DNA of 64,000 nt, from assembly GCA_020444475.1 (NCBI GenBank), contig JAHLKV010000006.1, forward strand, positions 1 through 64,000, in the 5' to 3' direction. Numbering within the stretch: position 1 is the stretch's first letter; each line of letters starts with the position of its first letter. The notes under the pieces were generated by a model that saw only the letters and a program-made list of their open reading frames with translations, did not search any database and was not told the DNA's origin. Source of the DNA: a bacterium (GTDB lineage Bacteria; Zixibacteria; MSB-5A5; GN15; FEB-12). Below, piece by piece: positions 7,560 to 17,578 of the stretch. A program made the translations under genes and the position numbers.

Positions 7560-8216
7560 TTACAGCGAGTCGTTTACCAGCTCCCGGGCGAGGCCTTCCG
7601 CTTCGGGCCAGTCGGCGGTGACGACAAACATGCCGCGAAGGTCGCCGACCTGATAACCGGTGGCCTTATCGCTGGGGTACTGCTTTCGCACGGCCTGCAT
7701 CACACCCGGCGCCAGGGTCTGCAACTCACCGTGGCAGTTGAGACAGAGTGCGCCGACCCGAATCGGCTCATAGTAGTAATACGTGTTGGTGGAGTCGGTC
7801 TTTTCCCAGTGCTCGACAAACCTGGGCGCCGTCGAGTCGTTGAACCGCGCCATGATCTCGAGCTCCGCCAGCGTCGCCCGGTTGTCCGGGTTGCGGAACT
7901 TGTCGGTAACGCGACGAACAATCCAGCCATCGGTCGAGGTGCTGTCGGCGATCGCAGGGGCGACTTCCTTGCACACACCAATAGCCCCTGCCGGCTCGTG
8001 GGCCGCGATAGCGGCCATCAGCTCACCTTTTAATCGATTGGTAAAGCTCATGACGAGTCGCTTCGAGGCATTTCGAGCCAGAACGGTTTCGCTGTCCAGG
8101 GACATCGCGTCGAGTTGTTCGGCTGGTTTCTCGGACTGCTTGTCGGCAGACTGACAGCCGGCAATCAGTCCGGCCGCAATGATCAGCAGAAGCATTAGTT
8201 TCATATACGTTCTCAC
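7560..8216 (-). CDS. Haem-binding DUF3365 lipoprotein
   Basis: 218 residues. The lipobox LIAGC near residue 20 marks an anchored lipoprotein. The rest matches the DUF3365 (Tll0287-like) sensor fold: helices with AIGVCKEVAPAIA, then VGALCLNCHGELQTL, a CxxCH haem-c site, and GDLRGMFVVTADW at the end. Such proteins are stand-alone sensors or electron carriers in the periplasm. GTG 8216 is the start best supported by GGAGGA (6-base gap); ATG 8204 would also leave the lipobox. It has its own promoter (8244-8272), divergent to the ATP synthase operon. Confidence 0.8.
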   Translation of the reverse strand: MRTYMKLMLLLIIAAGLIAGCQSADKQSEKPAEQLDAMSLDSETVLARNASKRLVMSFTNRLKGELMAAIAAHEPAGAIGVCKEVAPAIADSTSTDGWIVRRVTDKFRNPDNRATLAELEIMARFNDSTAPRFVEHWEKTDSTNTYYYYEPIRVGALCLNCHGELQTLAPGVMQAVRKQYPSDKATGYQVGDLRGMFVVTADWPEAEGLARELVNDSL

Positions 8217-8243
8217 GGTGAATCCTCCAGCGTTTCTGGGGCC

Positions 8244-8272
8244 AAAGTACGCTCTCGGCAGGTCCCGATCAA
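8244..8272 (-). promoter_or_regulatory. Promoter of the DUF3365 lipoprotein gene
   Basis: Minus strand TTGATC (plus 8267-8272), 17 bases, TACTTT (plus 8244-8249). A palindrome CAAGTGA (8270-8276) / TCACTTG (8294-8300) overlaps the -35 box and could be an operator. Confidence 0.6.
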
Positions 8273-8408
8273 GTGATTAGTTCGTGAAGATTGTCACTTG
8301 GTGGACCTTGTATTCGACTTGTCCGTACCCTGCTAAATCGTTGTTTTACATGGTAAGTACCGACATTTCGCGCAATTTCGATGTCGGCCAAGAAAAGGCA
8401 AAAAACGG

Positions 8409-8436
8409 TTGACTTTGCCTGATCCGCTCCTATATT
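8409..8436 (+). promoter_or_regulatory. ATP synthase operon promoter
   Basis: TTGACT (8409-8414), 16 bases, TATATT (8431-8436). A CCGACAT / ATGTCGG dyad at 8360-8387 lies just upstream and may bind a regulator. Expected transcript start near 8443. Confidence 0.75.
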
Positions 8437-8466
8437 TCCGGCTTAAATTTGGCTGGTTGGGACACT

Positions 8467-8733
8467 ATGCCCCTTTTGAAAGGTCCGTCCGGCTCTGACA
8501 AGGCAAAAGGCTACCGTCAGATAGGCCTCTTGACCGCCATTCCGGCGATTCTCGTGGTGGCTCCTCTGGTGGGATTCTTTGGTGGTCAATGGCTTGACGG
8601 CAAGCTGAACACCGATCCATATTTGGCGGTGGTCGGCGTGGTTTTGGGATTTGTGGCTGCCGGTCGTGAGATTGCGGGACTCATAAAGAAAGCCCAGGCA
8701 CTGGACAAAGAAGAAGACGACGATGGGAATTGA
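8467..8733 (+). CDS. atpZ: AtpZ/AtpI-like ATP synthase assembly protein
   Basis: 88 residues with two membrane helices (IPAILVVAPLVGFFGGQWL and YLAVVGVVLGFVAAGREI) and a charged tail, matching the F0F1-ATPase gene-1 family (PF09527). These small proteins precede the a subunit gene and are thought to help c-ring or Mg2+ handling. A TTG at 8449 is in frame, but ATG 8467 gives a normal N-terminus. First gene of the operon; it overlaps the next one by 11 bases. Confidence 0.75.
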   Translation: MPLLKGPSGSDKAKGYRQIGLLTAIPAILVVAPLVGFFGGQWLDGKLNTDPYLAVVGVVLGFVAAGREIAGLIKKAQALDKEEDDDGN

Positions 8734-9127
8734 GTTTCTTCACCGTACGCTCAGGACATTCAGCGTCGTGCTGCTGGTGTTTCTCCCTTTTGGAGTCTAC
8801 TATTTCGGCGTCTATCCGACCCTCTCGATCCTCTCGGGCGGCGTGTGGGGGATTCTGAATCTCCTGCTTCTGATCCGCCTGGTCCAGCAGCTGGTCAAGC
8901 CGGGAGGCGTGGAGTCGGCCAAGCCGGTGGTGCTGACCCTGGTGCTCATGGTCCTGCTTTTTGTCGCGGGCTACTTTCTGTTGACGATACCGCGGTTCGA
9001 ACCCTGGCAGTTGCTGATCGGGTTCACCGGGCTGTTCGGTATCCTGTTTTTGAAAGCTCTTGGACGCGTGCTGGTGAAGGCTGACAGTCAGCCATCGGCT
9101 CACTCAGATATACAAAAGGTGATATGA
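8723..9127 (+). CDS. atpI: ATP synthase subunit I-like membrane protein
   Basis: 134 residues with four hydrophobic helices (for example SVVLLVFLPFGVYYF and VVLTLVLMVLLFVAGYFLL) and a short polar tail. It fits AtpI-type four-helix proteins found between atpZ and atpB. Sequence conservation in this family is low, so the name rests on position, size and topology. It overlaps atpZ by 11 bases and atpB by 4 (ATGA), implying coupled translation. Confidence 0.6.
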   Translation: MGIEFLHRTLRTFSVVLLVFLPFGVYYFGVYPTLSILSGGVWGILNLLLLIRLVQQLVKPGGVESAKPVVLTLVLMVLLFVAGYFLLTIPRFEPWQLLIGFTGLFGILFLKALGRVLVKADSQPSAHSDIQKVI

Positions 9128-9996
9128 CACTTCTGTTACTGCACAAGCTTGCGCTTATAGCTCCCAGCTGGCTCCCGGCCATCTTCTCGGCCGTTGCGGG
9201 CGCCGAGCACGGAAGCGACCATGCCGCCGAAGGCGGCGATCACGGTGAAGAACACAGCGGACCGCCACACCTGCCGTCGTTTTTGAGTCTGCTGGCCCAC
9301 AACACCGTGCTGTACGAGTGGTCCGATATCGTTTATGCCTGGGGAACGATCATCTTCCTCGTCGCAGTCGCGATCACGGCCTACAGCCGCCGCAGCATGA
9401 TCCCCGTCGGAGTCCAGAATGTTGTCGAGATGTACGTCGAGGGGATGTACTCTTTCTTCAAGAGCATTCTGGGCGGCAAGGAAGCGCGCCGCTACACGCC
9501 GTATCTCGGCACGCTGTTCATCTATATTTTCGTGAACAACCTTTGGGGACTGATTCCCGGCGGTCACTCACCGTCGACCAGCATCAACATCACCGGCACT
9601 TTGGCTATCGCTACCTTCGGCTATGCTCAGTGGACCGGTATCTCCCGGCTCGGCGTGGTCGGCTATTTCGATCACCTTGCCGGTCAGCCGCGCGGTGCGA
9701 TGGGCTGGGCGCTGGTGCCGCTCATGTTCCCCCTGCATATCATCGGGGAACTGGCTAAACCGCTGAGTTTGGCCCTTCGACTTTTCGGTAACATTACCGG
9801 TGAAGACGTCCTGGTGGCGGCGTTTGTCGGTCTGGGTGTGATGGCGCTGGCGTTTATCGGTTCGCCGGTCGGTCTACCGCTTAACCTGCCGTTCATTTTC
9901 CTGGGCATACTGCTGTCGCTGATTCAGGCCCTGGTGTTTACGCTGTTGTCGTCGATTTACATCCTGATGATGCTGCCGCACGAGGAACATCACTAA
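9124..9996 (+). CDS. atpB: ATP synthase Fo subunit a
   Basis: 290 residues, membrane proton channel of Fo. The key region GELAKPLSLALRLFGN carries the essential Arg of helix 5, and the last helices (LIQALVFTLLSSIYILMML) are typical. The N-terminal part is unusual for its His-rich stretch (AEHGSDHAAEGGDHGEEHSG, about residues 27-46), probably a periplasmic loop that could bind metal. Followed by atpE after 55 bases with its own strong ribosome-binding site. Confidence 0.96.
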   Translation: MTLLLLHKLALIAPSWLPAIFSAVAGAEHGSDHAAEGGDHGEEHSGPPHLPSFLSLLAHNTVLYEWSDIVYAWGTIIFLVAVAITAYSRRSMIPVGVQNVVEMYVEGMYSFFKSILGGKEARRYTPYLGTLFIYIFVNNLWGLIPGGHSPSTSINITGTLAIATFGYAQWTGISRLGVVGYFDHLAGQPRGAMGWALVPLMFPLHIIGELAKPLSLALRLFGNITGEDVLVAAFVGLGVMALAFIGSPVGLPLNLPFIFLGILLSLIQALVFTLLSSIYILMMLPHEEHH

Positions 9997-10051
9997 GAAG
10001 AACATAAAGAAGAAACAGAGATAGAGAGAAAACACCTTTTAGGAGGAAGTC

Positions 10052-10285
10052 ATGGATTATCAGTCAATGTTGTCGCTTGCGCTGCCGCTCGGCGTCGCCA
10101 TCGCCGCGGTTGGTTCCGCTCTCGGTCTTGGTAAGGCCGTGGGTTCTGCGATGGAAGCGATCGGTCGTCAGCCGGAAGCGGCGGGCAAAATCCAGACCGC
10201 GATGATCATCGGCGCCGCCCTCATCGAGGCACTGACCATCTACGCGCTCGTGGTCTTCTTCATCGCTCAGGGTAAGATCGGCTGA
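10052..10285 (+). CDS. atpE: ATP synthase Fo subunit c
   Basis: 77 residues, two-helix hairpin forming the rotor ring. Helix 1 is glycine/alanine-rich (VAIAAVGSALGLGKAVG), the loop is AIGRQPEA, and helix 2 carries the ion-binding Glu59 in ALIEALTIYALVV. The residue after the Glu is Ala rather than the Ser of Na+-binding rings, and helix 1 lacks the matching Gln, so it is most likely H+-driven. AGGAGG before the ATG is the strongest ribosome-binding site in the operon, fitting high c stoichiometry. Confidence 0.97.
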   Translation: MDYQSMLSLALPLGVAIAAVGSALGLGKAVGSAMEAIGRQPEAAGKIQTAMIIGAALIEALTIYALVVFFIAQGKIG

Positions 10286-10352
10286 GAAGACGTAACCAGG
10301 GACGGCACGCTCGTGGTGGATGCTGCGACGTGCCAGAACACGGAGCAGATAA

Positions 10353-10847
10353 GTGCTTGAAGCCATAGGTTTTGATCTTGCTCAGGCGATAACCCATCTG
10401 ATCAGCTTCCTGCTGGCCTTGTGGCTGCTGAAGAAGTTTGCCTGGACGCCGCTGATGAACCTGCTCGATGAGCGTCGAAACAAAATCAAAGATGAATTCG
10501 ACAAAATCGACAGCGAAAAAGCGAACGTCTCGAAGCTGGCCGATGACTACGATTCCAAGCTCAAACATATCGATGATGAGCGACGTGCGGAGATAGTCAA
10601 GGCGGTCGAGGAAGGCAAAAAGATCGCAGCGGAAATCAAGTCGACGGCTCAGAACGAGGCCCGGGAACTGTCGGAAAAAACCAAAAACGACCTGGAGCGC
10701 GAAGTCGCCAAAGCCAAAGTGCAGCTTCGCGATGACATGGTCGGTATCACTCTGGCCGCAGCCGAGAAAGTGATCCACGAGAGGCTCGACGATACCAAAC
10801 ATCGCGAACTGATCGGTCGCTTTATCGACGGTCTTGAGAAGGTGTAA
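10353..10847 (+). CDS. atpF: ATP synthase Fo subunit b
   Basis: 164 residues. One N-terminal membrane helix (ITHLISFLLALWLLKKFAW), then a long charged coiled coil (KIKDEFDKIDSEKANVSKLA onward), the peripheral stator stalk. Starts with GTG at 10353, with GGAG at 10342-10345. Only one b gene is present, so the stator should be a homodimer. Five bases separate it from atpH. Confidence 0.95.
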   Translation: MLEAIGFDLAQAITHLISFLLALWLLKKFAWTPLMNLLDERRNKIKDEFDKIDSEKANVSKLADDYDSKLKHIDDERRAEIVKAVEEGKKIAAEIKSTAQNEARELSEKTKNDLEREVAKAKVQLRDDMVGITLAAAEKVIHERLDDTKHRELIGRFIDGLEKV

Positions 10848-10852
10848 GGCGC

Positions 10853-11401
10853 ATGCTGGTCTGGGAAGTCGCCAAAAAATACGCCTCGGCGTTGTTCATG
10901 TCAGTGCAGGAGCGCAAGCTGGTCGACCAGGTCGATGAGCAGATGCTCGCCCTGAAGATCGTTCTTTCCAAAGATCGCTCTCTGCTGGACTATCTGGCGG
11001 CGCCGCAGATTCCCGACGAAAACAAGCTGGAACTGGTCAGCACCATTTTCGGGCCGAGACTTGAGAAGATCCTGGTCGAGTTCCTGCTGCTGCTGGTGCG
11101 CAAGCACCGGGCCAACTACCTGCCGGAGATCGCCGATGAGTTCGATCGACTGGTCAAGGTGGAGAAGGGGATCAGCAAGGTGACCGCGATCACCGCGGTA
11201 CCGCTGACCGGCGACGAAGAAAGCCGGTTGCTGAAGACCCTGCGGGCCCGGTCCGGCCTGACGATCGAACTGACCAAAAAGGTCGACCCCTCGATTCTCG
11301 GCGGCATGATCGTCATCATGCACAACGAGGTGATCGATGGTTCCGTGCGACACGGGCTGGAGACGCTGGAAGAGCAACTGGCGAAGGTTCGGGTACACTG
11401 A
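10853..11401 (+). CDS. atpH: ATP synthase F1 subunit delta
   Basis: 182 residues. Alpha-helical N-terminal domain starting EVAKKYASALF, and a C-terminal region with VDPSILGGMIVIMHNEVIDGSVRHGLETL, the standard delta/OSCP signature. It links the b dimer to the top of F1. A 160-base gap with a CGCGG/CCGCG mini-hairpin (11404-11419) separates it from atpA. Confidence 0.96.
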   Translation: MLVWEVAKKYASALFMSVQERKLVDQVDEQMLALKIVLSKDRSLLDYLAAPQIPDENKLELVSTIFGPRLEKILVEFLLLLVRKHRANYLPEIADEFDRLVKVEKGISKVTAITAVPLTGDEESRLLKTLRARSGLTIELTKKVDPSILGGMIVIMHNEVIDGSVRHGLETLEEQLAKVRVH

Positions 11402-11561
11402 TGCGCGGGTGATTTCCGCGTATGCGGCGGTCATACCGGGTACACAAGGCGCGCGCGAGATTGGTCCGATGACTGATCACGGGGCGCCGGCGCGGTTGTC
11501 GTGAAAGCGACCACGCGCACAAGCGAAGAAAAGAACGTTGTGATAAAAGTGGGAGTTCGAA

Positions 11562-13073
11562 ATGGGTCTTAACCCTGAAGAAGTTTCATCAGTCATCAAG
11601 AAAGAGCTTGAGAAGTACGAGACCAAGCTCGAGATGGAGTCGGTGGGAACCGTGCTTCAGGTTGGTGACGGTATTGCCCGCGTCTGGGGACTGGAAGACG
11701 TCCAGATGTCCGAGCTGGTCGAGTTCTCAGGCGGAATCAAAGGTTTGGTGCTGAACCTCGAAGAAGACAACGTCGGGGTGGCCATTTTCGGACCGGATAC
11801 GGATATCAAGGAAGGTGACCAGGTGCGCCGGACCGGCAGCGTGGCCTCCGTCCCCGTGGGCGATGCCCTCGTGGGCCGTGTGGTTAACCCGCTCGGACAG
11901 CCGATCGACGGTAAAGGACCGATTGTCACTGATAAGTATCGGGTAATCGAAGGTATGGCGCCGAACGTCGTGCAGCGTCAGCCCGTGAAGGAACCGCTGC
12001 AGACCGGCTTGAAAGCTATCGATTCGATGATCCCGATCGGCCGTGGTCAGCGCGAGCTGATTATCGGCGACCGCCAGACCGGTAAGACCGCTGTCGCGAT
12101 CGACGCTATCATCAATCAGAAGACCACCGGCGTGTTCTGCATCTATGTGGCGATCGGCCAGAAAGCCTCGACTGTCGCACAGGTCGTCGAGACCCTGCGT
12201 CAGCACGGCGCCATGGAATACACGACCGTTGTCTCCGCCACCGCCACCGACCCGGCGCCGTTGCAGTATATTGCGCCGTACGCGGGCTGCGCCATGGGCG
12301 AAGAGTTTATGTTCAACGGCAAGCACGTGCTGATCATCTACGACGATCTGTCCAAGCAGGCCCAGGCGTATCGCCAGCTGTCGCTGCTGCTTAGACGCCC
12401 GCCGGGACGTGAAGCCTATCCGGGTGACATCTTCTACTGTCACTCCCGTCTGCTCGAACGTGCGGCGAAGCTCTCCGATGAACTCGGCGGCGGGTCACTG
12501 ACCGCGCTTCCGATCATCGAGACGCAGGCCGGTGACGTGTCGGCGTATATCCCGACCAACGTCATTTCGATCACCGACGGTCAGATCTTCCTCGAAGGTG
12601 AGTTGTTCTACGCCGGTGTGCGCCCCGCCATCAACGTCGGTATCTCCGTCTCGCGTGTGGGTGGTAACGCCCAGACCAAGATGATGAAGCAGGTCGCTGG
12701 TTCACTGAAACTCGACCTCGCCCAGTTCCGTGAGCTGGCTGCGTTTACGCAGTTCGGCTCCGATCTCGACGAGGCCACCAAGCGCCAGCTCAACCGCGGT
12801 GAGAAGATGGTGGAGCTGCTCAAACAGGGACAGTACGAGCCGATGCCGGTCGCCAAACAGGTGATGATCATTTGGGTCGGCGGCAAGGGTTATTTCGATG
12901 ATATCGCCGCTGAGAAGATCGGCAAGTTCCAGGATGGGTTCTTCAAGTTCTGCGATGAGAAGTATCCGGATATCGAACACTCGCTGAACAGCGAGAAGAA
13001 GATTTCGGATGAGTTAAATGCGAAACTGAAAACGGCCGTGGAGCAGTTCAAGGCACAGTTCGCGGGCAAGTAG
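11562..13073 (+). CDS. atpA: ATP synthase F1 subunit alpha
   Basis: 503 residues, the usual length. Contains the P-loop [13 protein letters not shown], the conserved region with [11 protein letters not shown] and the ATPase alpha/beta signature ([14 protein letters not shown]) in the expected order. Non-catalytic nucleotide-binding subunit of F1. The ribosome-binding site is GGGAG about 8 bases ahead. Unusually, the next gene is not atpG but an outer-membrane protein. Confidence 0.98.
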   Translation: MGLNPEEVSSVIKKELEKYETKLEMESVGTVLQVGDGIARVWGLEDVQMSELVEFSGGIKGLVLNLEEDNVGVAIFGPDTDIKEGDQVRRTGSVASVPVGDALVGRVVNPLGQPIDGKGPIVTDKYRVIEGMAPNVVQRQPVKEPLQTGLKAIDSMIPIGRGQRELIIGDRQTGKTAVAIDAIINQKTTGVFCIYVAIGQKASTVAQVVETLRQHGAMEYTTVVSATATDPAPLQYIAPYAGCAMGEEFMFNGKHVLIIYDDLSKQAQAYRQLSLLLRRPPGREAYPGDIFYCHSRLLERAAKLSDELGGGSLTALPIIETQAGDVSAYIPTNVISITDGQIFLEGELFYAGVRPAINVGISVSRVGGNAQTKMMKQVAGSLKLDLAQFRELAAFTQFGSDLDEATKRQLNRGEKMVELLKQGQYEPMPVAKQVMIIWVGGKGYFDDIAAEKIGKFQDGFFKFCDEKYPDIEHSLNSEKKISDELNAKLKTAVEQFKAQFAGK

Positions 13074-13104
13074 CGATCCCAAAGGACGGGATCTGGAGGA
13101 TCTG

Positions 13105-13764
13105 ATGAAGCGTGCAGTGTTCTTCTTGGTTGCGGCAGCGATAGTGCTTGCACTCGCCGCACCGACTTTCGCCGCCGGCAAGATCGGCTTTGGCGGTAAG
13201 GCCGGTATCGCTATCTCCAATATCACGGGTGACGACGCGGAGGGTCTGAATTCGCGCACAGGCTTCGCTCTGGGAGGCTATCTTGAATTCCCGATCTCGC
13301 CGTCCGTAGCCTTCCGTCCGGAAGCAATGTACATCCAGAAAGGCGCCAAGGAAGACCTGCTGGGTGTCGACATCACTTTCAAACTCGACTATATTGAGGT
13401 CCCTCTTCTTCTGGTCGTGAAGATCCCAACTGAAACTGGCAGTGTGACGCCCGAGTTCTTCGCGGGCCCCGCTATCGGTATGAACATGACCGCCAAGGTC
13501 TCGGGTGAGTACGAGGGCGATTCCGAATCTATCGATATCGACAACGTCAAGTCGATGGATCTTGGCGTCACGTTTGGCGGCGGCGCGGCTTTCAAGGTCG
13601 GCGAAGCCAACAAGCTGACGATCGATGTTCGGTACACACTTGGTCTTACCAAGGTCTTTGACGACGTTGACGATCCGGGTGAAGGCGACCTTGTGAACGA
13701 CGACGGCTCCGCCCCCGACGTCAAGAACAGCAGCATCGTCGTCCTGGTAGGATTTGGTATCTAA
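13105..13764 (+). CDS. PorT-type outer-membrane barrel inside the atp operon
   Basis: 219 residues. Signal peptide (VAAAIVLALAAPTFAAG), then an eight-strand barrel pattern of the PorT/PF13568 kind: FRPEAMYIQKGAK, LDYIEVPLLLVVKIP and FFAGPAIGMNM are typical landmarks, and the protein ends in an alternating strand (SSIVVLVGFGI). GGAGG lies 5 bases before the ATG. It sits between atpA (31-base gap) and atpG (113-base gap) on the same strand, with no terminator, and seems co-transcribed. Role unknown; nothing ties it to ATP synthesis except position. Confidence 0.85.
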   Translation: MKRAVFFLVAAAIVLALAAPTFAAGKIGFGGKAGIAISNITGDDAEGLNSRTGFALGGYLEFPISPSVAFRPEAMYIQKGAKEDLLGVDITFKLDYIEVPLLLVVKIPTETGSVTPEFFAGPAIGMNMTAKVSGEYEGDSESIDIDNVKSMDLGVTFGGGAAFKVGEANKLTIDVRYTLGLTKVFDDVDDPGEGDLVNDDGSAPDVKNSSIVVLVGFGI

Positions 13765-13813
13765 GCTGAATTTTGTCGCAGTCACGCGGCATGTCTGAGA
13801 TTCTATAAAGATT

Positions 13814-13845
13814 CCGCATGCGGTCGTTAGACCGGCCGCATGCGG
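13814..13845 (+). other. Hairpin after the inserted barrel gene
   Basis: The self-complementary 10-mer CCGCATGCGG occurs at 13814-13823 and again at 13836-13845, with GGTC / GACC between. No T-run follows, so it is more likely an mRNA processing or stability element than a terminator. It separates the barrel gene from atpG. Confidence 0.5.
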
Positions 13846-13877
13846 CGAAGATAAGCAGGAAGGATTAGCCGTCACCA

Positions 13878-16197
<2,320 letters not shown>

Positions 16198-16203
16198 ACG
16201 ATC

Positions 16204-16623
16204 ATGTTTACCCTTTCGATAGTCACACCGGAGCGGGTTTACTTCGACGGCGACGTGACGTCGCTGGTCGTCCCGGGCACCGAAGGATATCTCGGCGTGT
16301 TGTCGAACCACGCGCCGCTGATCACGTCGCTGCAGAACGGCCGGATCGAATTCCGCGACGGCAGTGACACGGTACATATCCTGGCGGTCTCCGGCGGTTT
16401 CCTCGAGGTCTTTGACAACAAGGCCACGCTGCTGGCCGACACGGTCGAAGCCGCTGACGAAATCGATGTCGACCGCGCCCAGAATGCTTTCGAGCGCGCC
16501 AGGAAGAAACTGGAAGACATCAACGCCGGTGTCTCACCGGAGATGATCAACCAGCAGGAAGCGCGCGAGGCACTCGAGCGTGCCCGCAACCGGATCAAGG
16601 TCTACCGCGACACGCACGACTGA
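16204..16623 (+). CDS. atpC: ATP synthase F1 subunit epsilon
   Basis: 139 residues. N-terminal beta-sandwich (SIVTPERVYFDGDVTSLVVP, GYLGVLSNHAPLIT) and C-terminal helix pair (DRAQNAFERARKKLEDI ...). Couples gamma to the c-ring and regulates ATPase activity. Last gene of the operon, followed by a strong terminator. Confidence 0.96.
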   Translation: MFTLSIVTPERVYFDGDVTSLVVPGTEGYLGVLSNHAPLITSLQNGRIEFRDGSDTVHILAVSGGFLEVFDNKATLLADTVEAADEIDVDRAQNAFERARKKLEDINAGVSPEMINQQEAREALERARNRIKVYRDTHD

Positions 16624-16654
16624 TTGTGTCACCGCGACAGAACCGCATAAATCA

Positions 16655-16686
16655 GGGCCGGTCAGCAGACCGGCCCTTTTGTTTTC
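16655..16686 (+). terminator. ATP synthase operon terminator
   Basis: GGGCCGGTC (16655-16663), AGCA loop, GACCGGCCC (16668-16676), then TTTTGTTTT. Confidence 0.95.
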
Positions 16687-16800
16687 CCCCCGGCCGCAGT
16701 CCCGGTGGCCCCGGGTAAGCATAGACCAACCCGCTCCCCGTTTTGCAGCCCGTAGCCGATAACTCGTTGTGGTTCATTGTGATTCCTCTTTGAAATCCGC

Positions 16801-16829
16801 TTGACTTTCAGGGCCGTTTTGCCTACTTT
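16801..16829 (+). promoter_or_regulatory. Promoter of the fatty-acid synthesis cluster
   Basis: TTGACT (16801-16806), 17 bases, TACTTT (16824-16829). The GTG start of yceD lies only 8 bases after the -10 box, so the transcript is probably leaderless. No Shine-Dalgarno is seen before that GTG. Confidence 0.65.
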
Positions 16830-16837
16830 TCGGGGCT

Positions 16838-17377
16838 GTGATACTGGAATTGCGGGGCTTGGAAGAGTTCCCGGCACTTGTCACCCTCGAGGCCGCCGAG
16901 GGCAAAACCGCGCCGATGCGCGAGGATGTCCTGTTGGTGGGCGCCGTTACTGTCTCGCTGACGGTGCAGAAATCGGGTGACGAGTTTTTTTGCCAGGGAA
17001 CCGTAACGGCGACGGTCGAGTTGGAATGTGCCCGATGTCTCGGGCCGTTTCGTTATGATGCCCAGGGGCCGACCGACTTTATCGCCACCACCGCGCAATT
17101 GCTGGAGCAGTATCGTGCTGAAGCGGTTGATGACGAAGAGTATGTCATCATCGACAGCAACGAACTGACCGCTGATATCTCCGATATCGTGCGCGAAACG
17201 CTGCTGTTGGAACTTCCGATGAAACCGGTGTGCGGTGACGAGTGTAAAGGACTGTGCAGCCAGTGCGGCGCCAACCGTAACACCGAACCGTGTGACTGTG
17301 AGTCGAACAAGACAGATCCCCGATGGGAGGGCCTGAAGGGCCTTCTTGGTGGGGCGTCCGAGAAAGGAACAGAATAG
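16838..17377 (+). CDS. yceD: YceD/DUF177 family protein
   Basis: 179 residues. DUF177 landmarks: ELECARCLGPF in the middle and a C-terminal LCSQCGANRN...CDC cluster of four Cys that could bind zinc. Almost always encoded just before rpmF; in E. coli it affects 23S rRNA accumulation, in plants the homologue is needed for the same. The rpmF ATG follows its stop directly. GTG 16838 is the start because the promoter leaves no room for another upstream. Confidence 0.88.
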   Translation: MILELRGLEEFPALVTLEAAEGKTAPMREDVLLVGAVTVSLTVQKSGDEFFCQGTVTATVELECARCLGPFRYDAQGPTDFIATTAQLLEQYRAEAVDDEEYVIIDSNELTADISDIVRETLLLELPMKPVCGDECKGLCSQCGANRNTEPCDCESNKTDPRWEGLKGLLGGASEKGTE

Positions 17378-17557
17378 ATGCCACTTCCCAAGCGGAGACA
17401 TTCTCCGACCCGAGGCCGGAAGCGCCGTACCCACTGGAAAATAACGGCGCCGAGAGTTGTCACCTGCGACTGCGGTGAATCGAAACTCTCGCACCACGTG
17501 TGCCCGCACTGCGGCGAATACAAGGGACGCAAGCTTCTGAATATCTCCGAAGCATAA
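17378..17557 (+). CDS. rpmF: Ribosomal protein bL32
   Basis: 59 residues, too short for most ORF filters but unmistakable: it begins MPLPKRRHSPTRGRKRRTH and contains a zinc ribbon, CDCGES then HHVCPHCGEYKG, ending GRKLLNI. Zinc-binding (C+) form. ATG abuts the yceD stop at 17375-17377, and AAAGGA at 17364-17369 serves as ribosome-binding site. The yceD-rpmF-plsX order is classical. Confidence 0.96.
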   Translation: MPLPKRRHSPTRGRKRRTHWKITAPRVVTCDCGESKLSHHVCPHCGEYKGRKLLNISEA

Positions 17558-17578
17558 CCTCTTCCGCACCAGCAAAGG

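Noticed and set aside
10052..10285. Na+-type c-ring
   Set aside because: The residue after Glu59 is Ala rather than Ser/Thr and the helix-1 Gln is missing, so a proton-binding site is more likely.
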